Below are positions 46,446 through 59,126 of a DNA stretch of 64,000 nucleotides, in pieces. Every line of letters starts with the position of its first letter. The first letter of the stretch is position 1. The notes beneath the pieces are model-generated. The model was not told where the DNA came from and did not search any database. It saw only the letters and a program-made list of their open reading frames with translations. A program made the position numbers and the translations under genes. Source of the stretch: Scatophagus argus (lineage: Eukaryota > Chordata > Actinopteri > Scatophagidae); the NCBI RefSeq assembly GCF_020382885.2, contig NC_058510.1:6196862-6260861 (forward strand). The letters run 5' to 3'.

Positions 46446-49400
46446 GTTCGTTTAAGCCTGCGGTTAAGGCTCAGTTAATTTCACAACGTTTGGGTTTCAC
46501 ACAAAGGTATTTAAGGGCAGAGAAGGGGGTGTGGCGCACACAGACTGCGTCGTCTTAAAAATGTAAGCCTCGTAAACGGTGTTTGCGCTTGACACTGTTT
46601 TTTCACCGTCAAGGTTGATTCTCGTAGTATTTTAAAACACATTAAATCGCCTGAATTATCCGTGTTACTGTGCCCACATTCTTGCATATGTGATCTATGT
46701 GAAAAAGTACCCACGCTCTTGCCCCAGTAACTCACCCATGTGCGGTATTCTGATTTGCGCCAAAAGAAAGCTTGTCTCATTAAATGTGATGTGACATTAT
46801 GTTCAGCCATGCTGCTAATATAATTCAGCTGCTACGCGCTACATGGAATCATGCATATAATTTCTATGTATTTTATACTTAAATGTCGTATGTTTGTACT
46901 ATGTGAAGCAGGAGACAGGAGACACAAGTCTACAGTTCAGTATGCTTCACGACCAGATCTTCCAAAGCTGGCCTACAGAAGAGTGAAGGGAAAGAGCCCA
47001 GGTGTGGTCTTCCTCCCAGGATATGGCTCCAACATGAACGGGCAGAAAGCTGAAGCACTGGAGGAATTCTGTAGGTCACTAGGGCATTCATATCTTAGGT
47101 AAGTCATCCAAGATCTTAAAGTAGATGCATGCTAACACCAACATGGATAATCCACGTATCCATCACACATCCACACTTCTACTTTGTTTTTTGAGATCAC
47201 TCATTAGATGAGATAATAGGAGTGAGTATTTTTTCTGTGGGACTGCTGCTTTAAAAAAGTGGTCACCATATGATTCAAAGCATACTATGCAAGATTGCTT
47301 GTTTGTTTGTAAACACACCATCCGGTTGGCCTGCCCTGCGTGGCTCAATGGGCAAGACCTGAAGAGGGGGAGGAACATTGGTGAAAACAAAGCAGTAAAT
47401 AAGAGAAATCAAAAGCTATAAAAACACATCCAAACCTCGCGAAAGCCTTTGGATTTGTATGTGAACACAGCTGAAGTATGACCGCCCAAGAGCAGAGCAG
47501 AGAAATGGAGGCAGTGCTGTAACTTGGTCGCTGCTTTTATTACAGCTTCCCGACCTCACGCCCTGTACAGTATTGTTGGCTGGGAGGTGGAAATGTCCTG
47601 AACACAGCAAAACACTAAGGAAACACCGCCAGTGAGCAGACACTGCCACACACTTCTAGTGGGTCATATGTAATGAGAGAAAGAGATCTGTATGTCTATG
47701 TTCTGTCAAATAAGGACTCAATAGTAGTCCATAAGTAATATATGAAATTGTGTTTGTTTTAAATTGTGCAGTCTGATTTGGTTGATTTTGCATTATTGGA
47801 ATACATACAAAATAATTTTATGTGCACAAAATGTCCTGTGCTGTATCCCTTTGAATTTTGCATGTGAAAAACATGGGTTAGTACAATCATCTAATGTTAA
47901 TCCATAGTACATTAATGTGTGATATTTTTAGCTATTGGCAGGGGGTGCTATTATTCATATTTAAATACTGACATTGATTTGAGCCCCCCTGCACTGTGTG
48001 GATTAGCCCCATTGCAGTAAAGCCAAAAGTATATATATTTCTCTGCTTCTTTTGTCCTTTGTTGATCACATGCCTGCATACTAAATGCTCAAAGGCCTAA
48101 TCTCATGTTCAGCGTTGTATGTCACTGATTTACTGTATTCATAAAGTCTGAAAAACAAAATTAACTTTGTCTCTGATCTCTCATGGCTGTGGCCATGAGC
48201 TATTCTATTTATGTTTATCCAGGTTTGACTACACGGGACATGGGGCTTCGGAGGGGGTGCTAGCAGAAGGAACTATTGGTACCTGGAAAAAAGATGTTCT
48301 TTTTGTGTTGGATGAGTTAGCAGAGGGCCCACAGGTAAATATTTTTATATTATTCCAGTGTGTTCAACTCAGATTTAAGATGAACACAGAGAAACTCTTC
48401 CCTCCTCAGCAAATGAATTTGAAAACGACCTTCTGATGTCAGTCTCATATCACATTCATCATTCTGTGCGGTGAAGTAAGAATAAACAAAACCTGTTTTT
48501 CAGAGAAGGGAGGACTTTTTAATGTGTTTTGTATGATACTGAATATTACACAGATCAAGCAAAAATGATTAACACAATAAAACCTGTACTTAAAACCTAA
48601 TTTTTCACTCAACAAATAACCAAAAAGAGATTTTTTTAGAGAGCCACTAAAAGAACCGGCTGAAACAACATGATCAGTCATGGAACCGGAATTAATAAAA
48701 TTCTTCTATTTCCATTTCTATTCTTCGTTGTATGTTCCACCATTTCTCCAGAAGATGGCGCTGTGTTATCGCATTTGTGCTATCATCGCTCTGCATGAGT
48801 TTTTATGGGGTGTTCTTCATGAGTTTTAATTTGTATTAATCAGTTGATTCACAGATTCAGTATGATGTCTTGTTTGCTTGTAGATACTGGTGGGTTCCAG
48901 TATAGGGGGTTGGCTCATGCTGCTGGCAGCCATTGCAAGACCAGAGAAGACTGCAGCACTTGTGGGCATTTCCACTGCCGCTGATCACATTGTCACATCA
49001 TTCAACTCCCTTCCTTTGGAGGTAGAAGCTTACAATATCATAATACTTTTTTAGATTTTTTTTGCATTTTCATTCAAACATATTGTCCTGATTTGGATTT
49101 GGTCCATGTTTGATTGTGCAGACACGTAAAGAGTTTGAGGAGAAGGGGGAATGGACGGTGCCCACCAAACACTCAGAGGAGGGTCATTACAAGTTCAGCA
49201 TGGACTTTCTGCGGGAGGCAGAAAATCACTGTGTGCTCCATAGTCCCATCCCCATCACCTGCCCGGTGCGGCTCATTCATGGACTCAAAGATGAGGACGT
49301 TCCATGGCACATCTCCATGCAGGTTGCAGAACGCGTCCTCAGCCCTGACGTGGATGTCATCCTTCGGCGACACGGCCAGCACCGCATGTCCGAGAAGGAC

Positions 49401-49463
49401 GACATCAAGCTCATGGTCTACACTATTGACGATCTCATAGACAAGTTGACCACTTTGGTCTGA
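46352..49463 (+). CDS. abhd10: abhd10, mitochondrial alpha/beta-hydrolase 10 (complete)
   Basis: Five exons (46,352-46,445; 46,912-47,098; 48,223-48,334; 48,884-49,021; 49,122-49,463) encode 290 residues; human ABHD10 has 306. ABHD10 proteins are serine hydrolases that remove S-acyl groups (PRDX5 is a reported substrate) and can cleave acyl glucuronides. The first about 31 residues are basic, lack acids until the junction and fit a mitochondrial targeting peptide. The fold is marked by [18 protein letters not shown] and the nucleophile elbow GSSIG with Ser137. Asp234 in [11 protein letters not shown] and His264 in HGQHRM are the likely rest of the triad. All junction phases agree. AATAAA at 49,875 marks the 3' end. 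The divergent neighbour is ythdf1; tagln3 follows in the same direction, as in human 3q13.2. Confidence 0.94.
46912..47098 (+). CDS. abhd10: abhd10 exon 2
   Basis: Begins after GAAGCAG and ends inside an Arg codon before GTAAGT. It encodes the conserved [18 protein letters not shown] and the strand leading to [13 protein letters not shown] and [13 protein letters not shown]. Confidence 0.93.
47099..48222 (+). other. abhd10 intron 2
   Basis: A 1.1-kb intron from GTAAGT to TATCCAG. It contains only unique A/T-rich sequence, and no other gene or repeat was recognised. Confidence 0.8.
48223..48334 (+). CDS. abhd10: abhd10 exon 3
   Basis: Follows TTTATCCAG and encodes (R)[11 protein letters not shown] through [10 protein letters not shown]; donor GTAAAT. 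FDYxGxGxS is the family's oxyanion-side motif. Confidence 0.94.
48748..48762 (+). promoter_or_regulatory. Candidate CTCF motif in abhd10 intron 3
   Basis: CCAGAAGATGGCGCT matches the CTCF core CCASYAGRKGGCRSY at 14 of 15 positions by eye. Occupancy is unknown. Confidence 0.35.
48884..49021 (+). CDS. abhd10: abhd10 exon 4, nucleophile exon
   Basis: Forty-six codons from [10 protein letters not shown] to NSLPLE, with the catalytic Ser in GSSIG. Acceptor GCTTGTAG and donor GTAGAA are in phase 0. Confidence 0.95.
49122..49463 (+). CDS. abhd10: abhd10 exon 5, terminal exon
   Basis: From [11 protein letters not shown] to KLTTLV and TGA. It carries the acid and histidine of the triad, and [11 protein letters not shown] is typical of the ABHD10 C-terminus. 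The frame open upstream to 49,110 is intron. Confidence 0.95.
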   Translation, partial: TRKEFEEKGEWTVPTKHSEEGHYKFSMDFLREAENHCVLHSPIPITCPVRLIHGLKDEDVPWHISMQVAERVLSPDVDVILRRHGQHRMSEKDDIKLMVYTIDDLIDKLTTLV

Positions 49464-49874
49464 ATAAGGGATGGGAGAGTGAGCTTGAAAGGTTACTAAG
49501 ATGAGGAGAGAACGACTGTTTACTGGGAAGTCAACCCTCAAGAAATCTACCAAACAATGGCATGTTTCCTGCCAAATATGACCTTTTACCCATCTGTTAT
49601 TCTCCCCATACTTCTTCTGCCATTTCAATATGCCGTTACAGTGCAGACTATATTAAGAGGGAGCTCTCCTGCTAGCTGTTCCCATATATCTTCAGGTTGC
49701 ATTTGTATGTTTTCCAGGTTGTTATATGGATTATTACATTGGCCTTTGTTAGGTCTGCTGTTGCTGTTATCTTTGCTGCTGTTCTTATTGTTTCACTGCC
49801 CCCCCCCCCCTCTCTTTACGTAGATACGTAGCTTTCCTGTGCCTTTTTTTATTCACTTTTCACCCATTTTGGCC

Positions 49875-49880
49875 AATAAA
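49875..49880 (+). promoter_or_regulatory. abhd10 polyadenylation signal
   Basis: AATAAA 412 bases after the stop codon, following a C run at about 49,800-49,810. It is the first canonical hexamer after the coding region. Confidence 0.7.
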
Positions 49881-49899
49881 ACCTCTGCACAACAGAGTG

Positions 49900-51250
49900 C
49901 AGGCCTCAGTCTGTTACCACAACTGCCACAACATTATGAGCTGAAGAGCAACAACTTTCTATGAATTAGGATAGCGTGCGGTTGATATTGAAAAATGCAT
50001 ACATAAATTTACATTTACAACTGTAGGAAATTGAAAGCTGGATTGAAGAAGTTTGACTTTAAGTTATGAGTTAAACACTCTTTTGTGTTTAGCTGCACAT
50101 TTTAAAAGTGTTAAAATGTGACCCAGCAAAAATAACAACTAAAACCAGCAAAAAGGTGGAATACAATAATCAGGGCAGTTCTTTTATGCAAAACCAGACA
50201 GAGTAAAGCACAAAACAATGAAATGAAATGCAAGTCGCAGGCACACTAGCATTTCAACACAGTCGACCACAGTTCTGTCTCATGAGTTAAAAGGTACTGT
50301 AGACTACTGCTGTGTGAGACTTGTTTTTAGTAAGTAGAACGTTCCGTTACATGACTCCCCATACCTGTTGGCCTTTCGCCACAGAGAGGCCTGCTGAATG
50401 GAGCCACTGGATTGTTGATTATTAACATGTAATTGGCCGCTAGCTGCACTGTGCTCAATGGGGTGGAACGGACCACTGAACTCTCTCAGGTCCGCTTTAC
50501 TGCAGCAGTGACCTTTAACTCAGTGTTGAGCTATGTGGTCAGTCATTTTTTAGTGTCAAAACTAAACCCAAACATCAATTCATGGGAGAACACAGCATCC
50601 CAGTTGTACAGCAGGCGGAGGAGATGTTGCAAAAAGGCACTGCATATGATGATGATAATGTTTTTTACATAAAGTTTATATTTTTGCACAAGATTTTTTC
50701 CCCCATGGTAAATAGATCTTTGTTTTCAAAGAAGTGTTTTTTAAGTAGTCCCACATTTTAGTGTTTTGGTTTTTTTTTTTCTTTTTGAAGATAAGGTGGC
50801 ATGCTTTCCATATTGTGGCTCTGCAAACATTTCCCTTGAACATTTATCGACCACACAAAGCCTCTCAATTCAGGATGCGAAGAGAAACAGCTCCCATCAA
50901 ACACAGACCCTGACAAACAATAAGCTTTAGCGTAGAAGCCCAACAGAATAATCAGTCAGGAGGGAAACCAAGTAGTTAAAGCGACTATTCCAACAAGACA
51001 ACAGAAGCAAACCTCAACTGAGCATCTCTGTTGTGAAGAGGTAAGAGGGGTTATATTGTATACAGTGGGTTCATGTTCAGCACTGACTTTAAATCTCAGA
51101 CGAGAGATTAAAAAATTAAGTCCATTTGGCAGCAGAATGTTTAGTGGTTTTCTGATTATCGCCTCACGCTGATCAAAGCTGACCACGCACTCCAGTGACC
51201 ACTGTCCGGAAGCAGTGTCACGTCGCATTCTGTGTGGACAGTCTCTGGGG
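49900..51250. other. Intergenic, abhd10 to tagln3
   Basis: Unique sequence of 1.35 kb with no coding signal or recognised repeat. The last few hundred bases are presumably the tagln3 upstream control region. Confidence 0.6.
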
Positions 51251-51272
51251 ACCCCTCCTGGAGGAGCTAGCA

Positions 51273-51279
51273 TATAAAA
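51273..51279 (+). promoter_or_regulatory. tagln3 TATA box
   Basis: TATAAAA in the context GCATATAAAACG. A start site 25-30 bases downstream (about 51,303) would open the untranslated exon that ends at 51,441. A TATA-driven promoter fits a tissue-restricted gene. Confidence 0.65.
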
Positions 51280-51302
51280 CGAGTGGCTCGCCCCTCCCGG
51301 AC

Positions 51303-51441
51303 TAACTAAATCCAGCCTGGCCCGACGCGCCTGTGCTGCGCTTCATGGATGCTTCAGCAGTTCAGCATCCTCAGCCCTGCTCAGCTCAGCGGAACTGAAA
51401 CAACGGTGACAGGGGCACAGCTGACCGCTACCTCCTCTTTA
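51303..51441 (+). other. tagln3 untranslated exon 1 with uORF
   Basis: Predicted from the TATA box and the donor TTTA before GTAAGT (51,442). It contains one upstream ATG, at about 51,344, opening a 17-codon frame that ends in TGA before the donor, so it could damp translation. Start and end are inferred. Confidence 0.5.
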
Positions 51442-52175
51442 GTAAGTGCACTTATTCCGTCTGCATTGAATCAAACTGCGTGGAGCGCGTGACATTGTGT
51501 ACAATGTTTATGCAACCGACGCAGCGTCGCTGCTGCCGCTGCTGCTGCGTGTGCTTTGCGCAGTTGCCTTTGGGTTTGCAAAATGTTCATGCTTTAAAAA
51601 GCTGCAGAATGCGTAGCAGCGTGATGTGCGTGAAACTGAATAGAATTGCATTTTTATTTGTTTTATATGCAGCACAGGGGATTGCTGGCGTAATTTATTT
51701 AAACTTAACAGACACTAACTGTTGTACATTGAATGCATGTTTTGTAGGGAGATTAAACTTTTTGAAAACACGTTTGATTGTTGATGATTGGCGGTCATAC
51801 TTGAACTATTATCTCGTGCCATCACTGCACGCACTCTCCGGAAACGGGCTTGATTGTTACCATAGCAAAGAGGGCTCGTCACTGTTTGGGACAGCAGCCA
51901 GGGACCACACCCTTCCTTGCTTCAGCTTCCAGAGATCCGCCTGGGTGGAGTGCCAGGCATGGCTTTTAACACTGATTTAATGCTGCAGCTTTTCCTTGTA
52001 CCAAAAAAAATGTATCTATTGTCATTTAATCAAGATACAAAATAATCACTACTGTACTACAGCAGGTACATTATATGAATGTTATGATGGTTTTTCTGTC
52101 AGTAGTTACAGAGCGTTGCTGTCTCAGCCTCATGTGTGCCATTTGTTCTCCTCAGGGCTACTGTACACTGTATAA

Positions 52176-54115
<1,940 letters not shown>

Positions 54116-54958
54116 AACACTTACTAGCTAATCTGCACCTAACCCCTGCTCAGACCTTATTTTATACTGATACCACGAAACTATAGTGTTCATATCCTTT
54201 GTAGCACCTGCAGTGTTAACCTCACTTTCCCTGGATCTGCTGCTTTGCCAAACAGTGTTCTGTCTTATAAACTGATGTCAGATGTCCTCCTTCTTCGAGC
54301 TCTCTTCTTGTCAAGTGCTGTCTTTTAACAAGTTAGCTTTGTTAACTCTGTTTCCTTACTTTCCACATCCACCTGAGCAATGTGGAACTCAAAGTCATTC
54401 AGTATCTTATGTCGTAGTCTTATGGAGAATTTAAGATTAAAATCTGTATACAAAACAAGCCATCAGTGTTATACATTTCAAATCTGAAATACCATTACAG
54501 CATGTTCTATACTAGTTATTTGTATGTATGCATGCATTTATTTACACTTATCTTTGGTTGCTGTTTTAGAAGAGTCTGTAAGTGTAAAATTATTTAGCCT
54601 TAGACCTAATGGAACTCAATGACCGTCAATGTCTCTGCTATCTTGTCTGAAGACTTGTTGCAGTATCCTCTGTAACCGAATCAACCTCACGTTGTGCCTG
54701 GTTATGGGACTACAGAGACTGGGTCCTGCTATATTGGCCTCAAATTCTAAATGAGTTTCTCTCATTCTGAGCCATGCCCTTGTTATTTGTTTGTTAGATC
54801 TATGATGTGTCCACTTTGTGTTCCAAGCAAGTAAATGTGCAGTAGCCAACATGTATGACAGGTAAAGACATTGCTTGAATGTGCACTTTTATGTATTGTC
54901 ATGTTTCTATTTTTTAAAATATTTATATCTGGAGGCTTGTGAAAAGAATTGTTGAAGA

Positions 54959-54964
54959 AATAAA
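54959..54964 (+). promoter_or_regulatory. tagln3 polyadenylation signal
   Basis: AATAAA 844 bases after the stop, followed by a GT-rich stretch (GTGAACATGTGTCTGTGT), the usual downstream element. Confidence 0.75.
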
Positions 54965-54989
54965 GTATGTGAACATGTGTCTGTGTAAC

Positions 54990-56165
54990 ACAAGCTGGGT
55001 TTCTTGATAGCGGGGAAGTCGAGGGTGTATGCTGTGTGCTCAGAGGGTTGCTTTCTTTCTTATCTCAGTTTGATGCACCAGCTCCTCCCTTGTGCCCATC
55101 CCTGCTGTCTCTCCTCACTGTACACAATCTAATAAAGGGGCAGCAGTCCGGCATAATCAGGATGATGAATCCTTTACCAGATAGTCTTGATTCAAGCCTG
55201 TGTGCTGGGAAACCTTTGCCTTGCTGAGTGACCTTGAGTATTAAATCCCTAGCTGGTCCAGTGATGCTGTTTAATAGCTGATAGAAGAGTCAACATTTAA
55301 TGTATTTGCAAAAAAAGTTGTGTGTCTCCAGTGATTTTGTGTACCGCTTACCAGCCAAGGGAAATTCAGTGACCTAATGTTCACTCTAAATGTGGTTAAC
55401 ACTAAAATCAGTCAAGCATCGAGATTACATCTGAGGGGCAGTATCATTAAGGTAAACAGTGATCTTTATCTAAGGCATTTTACTGAGGTGGGGTTGGGCT
55501 TTAGGCCACAAAAGGTCAGATTTTATGTCAGTGATCCAGTTTATGGGGTCAATTGCTCCTGACTGTTGGCATTTTAAGGAGCACATATGAGAAAAGCATG
55601 CATGAGTTAACATTTTAGCTTGCTATTAGAATCCGGTGACTAAACAGAGCCCATTAAAGTCTTTTTAGTGGTACATTAAAAAGAAAATAATCTGCTGTGC
55701 AGAGATGAGTGAGGACAGCATGTAATCATTTACATAAGTTTAACATCCTATTTGCCTTGCTGTATACGTAGGAAAGCAGCACATGTGAAGCTATGTCACC
55801 TTTTGCATGACTGACACTCACATACGCTTTGAGTCTGTGCATAGTATTAGTCTCAACTAGACTGGAGAAGATTCTCAGGGAGCGCAGGTGAAGTGTAACA
55901 GACAGACTCAATAAGTAAGCCACAAACTCACTTGGGCCAATGAAACGGCTTCGAGGCCACTCTTGTCCAAAGTTCTTGTAAAGCTTATGTTTTCTTTGGT
56001 TGGAGTCTCAGTTGTCTTTTGTTCCACTCTGCTCCTCTTGAGCTGGCCAGTTTGAAGACAATTTGACGATTCTTTGCTGCATGTTTGTATTTGAACGGTG
56101 CATGTGGTTATGAAGTGAACTATGCACTGGCTTGAACTTCTTTTAGTCTGAAGGTTTTTGCACAG
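54990..56165. other. Intergenic, tagln3 to c1qtnf9-like
   Basis: Unique sequence with no coding frame of interest. It may contain an untranslated first exon of the next gene, but none could be fixed. Confidence 0.55.
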
Positions 56166-56179
56166 TAGGGTGTTCGATT

Positions 56180-56185
56180 TATAAG
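56180..56185 (+). promoter_or_regulatory. Possible TATA box before c1qtnf9-like
   Basis: TATAAG lies only about 19 bases before the ATG. A start site 25-30 bases further on would fall after the ATG, so either this box is not used or an upstream untranslated exon supplies the leader. Confidence 0.25.
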
Positions 56186-56203
56186 GCAGGTGCATCAGGT
56201 ACA

Positions 56204-56378
56204 ATGTTTACAGTCACTCTCTTGCTCCTGCTATTGGCGGTCAGGTGTGTGGCACAAGAAGAAACCCCAAATAAGGGCTGCGTTTGTGGATACCCCGGAA
56301 TACCAGGGGACCCTGGTCACAATGGTGCACCAGGAAGAGATGGCCGAGATGGATTCAAAGGCGAGAAAGGAGATCAAG
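56204..56378 (+). CDS. c1qtnf9-like: c1qtnf9-like exon 1
   Basis: Signal peptide, Cys pair and the first Gly-X-Y triplets to EKGDQ plus one base; donor GTAACT. The ATG is the only one giving a signal peptide in this frame. Confidence 0.85.
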
Positions 56379-57505
56379 GTAACTTAAGAAGAGGAAACTT
56401 CTCCTCTAGAATTTGACTCTATGCACATTTTCATATATCTCTTAAGCTTCAACTTCGCTATTTATAATAAGAATAATTTATAAATCATCCATAAAAAGGT
56501 GAAGTTGGCCCCATTGGAAGACCAGGCAATGATGGCCAGAGGGGTGACAAAGGGGAAGCTGGTATGTGTCTTCAGAATATACTTTATATAGTATATATAT
56601 AATATACTATATATACTTTATTAGCACATACTTTATTCATATAATTGTTTTGCCTTTTTCTGTCTATCTTGGCTGTATATTCATGAAATGGAAACCATTG
56701 GGTATAAAAGTATATTGTGTGCTTGTCATTTACAGGTGCAGTTGGCCCAGTGGGGCTCAAAGGAAAAAGGGGAGATAATGGAGAACGGGGGCCTCCAGGG
56801 AAAATGGGGCCGCAAGGAGTCCAAGGACCTGTCGGCCTTAAAGGAAATAAGGGAGAACTTGGGCTGCCTGGACCACAAGGACCTAAAGGCGATTTGGGGC
56901 CCCCTGGACAAAGGGGTCCCAAAGGGGAGATTGGCCTTCGGGGTGACAGAGGTATTCAGGGACCACTGGGACCCCTTGGCAGGCCAGGGCCTAAGGGGGA
57001 AATTGGTGTTCCAGGCCACAAAGGAAATATTGGTTATCGTGGGGACAAGGGGACTCGAGGAGAGAGGGGTGAGAAGGGTGAGAAGGGAGATGCGGTTGTA
57101 ATCTCTAAAAGTGCTTTCTCTGTGGGACTCACAACACAATCTAAACTCCCAGCAGCTAATGCACCGATCCGCTTTGACAAGATTATTTACAATCAGCAGA
57201 ATCACTACGATCCGCAAACAGGAAGGTTCACATGCTCTACAGCAGGAGCCTATTTCTTCACCTACCACATCACTGTCTTCTCCAGAAACGTGAAGGTGGC
57301 TCTCGTGAAAAATGGCGCAAAGATCATCCACACCACTGATAACTACCAGAGCAGCGAGGATCAGGCAGCAGGGGGCGCTGTGCTGCACCTGGACGTTGGG
57401 GACAAGGTGTGGCTGCAGGTGGCTGGGGGAGAGCTGTTCAACGGACTGTTTGCTGATGAAGATGATGACACGACCTTCTCTGGGTTCTTGATTTTTGAGG
57501 CTTAA
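56204..57505 (+). CDS. c1qtnf9-like: c1qtnf9-like, secreted collagen-C1q protein (complete)
   Basis: A secreted C1q/TNF-related protein of the adiponectin group. Three exons (56,204-56,378; 56,499-56,561; 56,736-57,505) encode 335 residues; human C1QTNF9 has 333. Residues 1-17 are a signal peptide ([17 protein letters not shown]), followed by Cys26 and Cys28, likely for oligomer disulfides. A Gly-X-Y collagen region spans about 29-197, and a C1q domain about 203-335, from SAFSVGL to [48 protein letters not shown] and [14 protein letters not shown] match C1QTNF9 best; adiponectin and other C1QTNF proteins are the alternatives. Both introns split a Gly codon after its first base, normal for collagen exons. 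In mammals CTRP9 is a circulating adipose and cardiovascular factor; a fish role is inferred. Confidence 0.85.
56499..56561 (+). CDS. c1qtnf9-like: c1qtnf9-like exon 2, 63 bases
   Basis: Seven Gly-X-Y triplets, [20 protein letters not shown] and then A, flanked by split Gly codons. The acceptor ATAAAAAG has almost no pyrimidine tract, so it is a weak site; the frame and collagen phase argue that it is used. Confidence 0.75.
56736..57505 (+). CDS. c1qtnf9-like: c1qtnf9-like exon 3
   Basis: Follows CATTTACAG; the rest of the collagen region and the whole C1q domain, ending FEA and TAA. The frame open upstream to 56,717 is intron. Confidence 0.92.
57365..57379 (+). promoter_or_regulatory. Candidate CTCF motif in a coding exon
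   Basis: GCAGCAGGGGGCGCT fits the CTCF core at 14 of 15 positions by eye. It lies in the C1q-domain coding sequence, so the match may be incidental to the AAGGA codons. Confidence 0.25.
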
Positions 57506-57633
57506 TTTAGGTATGATTACATTATAACAGCTGGTATCAAAATTGTTTTTAAAAGAATAACAAGTCAAGAGAGACCAGACTAAATCTGAACTTTAGTTGA
57601 TTAATTTAGTTGATTGATTGGAATACATTGTGC

Positions 57634-58040
57634 CATGATGGTACGTAACTAAGTACATGTGCTCAGCTGCTGTATTTTTGCGTAAATTTCAGTTACTTTA
57701 CCTGAGTCTATCCTTTTCATGCTATTTAATACTTAATACTCCCCATATTTCAGACAGAAGCGTCATGCATGTACTTTTGTAGTTATTTTATGAAGATTTT
57801 ACGTGCAAAACGTATGACAGGTCTGTAAAATACAATTGATGACTGTACATTAACTACATAGAATGTAAAGTAGTTAAAAACTGCTGCATCTCGACTAACT
57901 ACAGCAGGAAAATACCTCACACACATTAAAATAATATCCAGTAATATAAACAACACTCCCCTTTCTGCATTATGAGTTTCCCAGTTGTCTTTTTGATACT
58001 TTAAGTGAGCCGGTCGGAGTATTTTACACGTGTGTTTTCA
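57634..58040 (+). mobile_element. MITE copy in c1qtnf9-like 3' UTR
   Basis: Same family as at 45.74 kb. Markers are GTAACTAAGTACATGTGCTC, AGTTACTTTACCTGAGT, CATGCTATTTAATACTTAAT and the late block GATACTTTAAGTGAG. The interior is diverged and shortened. It starts 129 bases after the stop codon and precedes the only good AATAAA signals, so it is probably transcribed. Confidence 0.65.
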
Positions 58041-58179
58041 TTCGCGTATGGAAGTAAACAATCTGAACCTTCTCTTGCTTCTGGCATTGATTGTCCACTA
58101 CGTGGGTAAATTAATTAAACTATTTTCCCGAAGGGATCTAGAACCTGTAATTCTGCTGAAATGATAACACCAGTCTGTA

Positions 58180-58202
58180 AATAAATAAGAAAAATCAATA
58201 AA
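58180..58202 (+). promoter_or_regulatory. Likely c1qtnf9-like polyadenylation signals
   Basis: Two AATAAA hexamers (58,180-58,185 and 58,197-58,202) are the first canonical signals after the stop codon, giving a 3' UTR of about 0.7 kb that includes the MITE. Confidence 0.5.
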
Positions 58203-58529
58203 CTGATAAAAACTCAAGGAAGTTCGCTCAGCTTTGAGTTTTTCTTCTACTCTGTTAGTTGTGGTTGGATAAAGAGCAACATTAACAAAGTAGATTCTTG
58301 CTCTGGTATTTGGGGATGGGCATACACACCAGAAATACCCGGCACGTTGACTTGGCGTGATACAATGACGTGACATGAGAAGACAGTGCAACGCCAACTG
58401 GAAGGTCCAGTCTTTTTTTGTCTTCAAAGAACCGCACAAAATGCACAGCCGCGCTGACTTTTTTCCTTTTCTTTCTTCAATGAAGAGCGTTCCACTGTGG
58501 GCGTGGCTTTGATGGCACAGACTCATTCA

Positions 58530-58600
58530 TCGACTTGTGATTGGCTGTCAGTTGATTGGTCACGCTTCGGTCAACCAGTAACCTCGATCCTAACCTCTCC
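58530..58600 (+). promoter_or_regulatory. Promoter with paired inverted CCAAT boxes
   Basis: GATTGGCTG near 58,541 and GATTGGTCA near 58,554 are two inverted CCAAT boxes about 13 bases apart, a common NF-Y arrangement. They are followed by a locally C/G-richer stretch and a leader-like exon. No TATA box was seen. Confidence 0.5.
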
Positions 58601-58619
58601 AAGCCCCGCCCCTCGCAAA

Positions 58620-59126
58620 CACTGCAACAAGTGTATTCAAGATGCTCGCCAGCCCAGTCCTCCAAGAAAGACCTCCTTTTACTGAAATCATCAGCGAAAT
58701 TATGAGCTTTTCTTGAGAAACCGCGGAAGATATCGAATGAGTCAGTATTCGTCGTGTGCACTTGTTTGACTACAATCAGGTTTTGCCGGTTGGTGGAAGC
58801 GAAATCAAAAACCGCAGAGCTTGCGCAATTTAGAAGTTGATCAGGGGACTCGTGAGCTAGCTCAAGCTGCTATCCCAGTGTGTTTAAGAAGTCAGCCAGC
58901 CATTTGTCTCAATATGTTGCGGGGTAACTAGTTAGCGGGGGCAGGCGCACTTGTCGTGGTGTTTTGTACCCGACATGTTCTTGCCAGAGGACGAGGAGTG
59001 CGAGGCAGCAAACCGTTGGACCTCAAAGAAACCCAGGCTATTTCACTATGGCTAAACAACAAAAACAGCTGTTCTGTTGATGTGAGAAAAAAAGTCGGGA
59101 GGAGAACATCACCGACTATGAGCAGG
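58620..59126 (+). other. First exon of an unidentified plus-strand gene
   Basis: Inferred from the promoter at 58.54 kb and the strong donor GCAGG before GTAAGC at 59,127. It contains small frames opening at 58,642 (24 codons, ends 58,716), 58,975 (26 codons, ends 59,055) and 59,048 (10 codons, ends 59,080, overlapping the previous stop). The last ATG, at 59,118, reads Met-Ser-Arg exactly to the donor in phase 0 and could be the true start. I do not recognise the gene, because its coding exons would lie beyond the window. Confidence 0.45.

Noticed and set aside
56726..57568. 280-codon minus-strand frame
   Set aside because: Mirror of the collagen and C1q coding sequence; glycine/proline codon bias leaves the antisense frame open. 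No domain.
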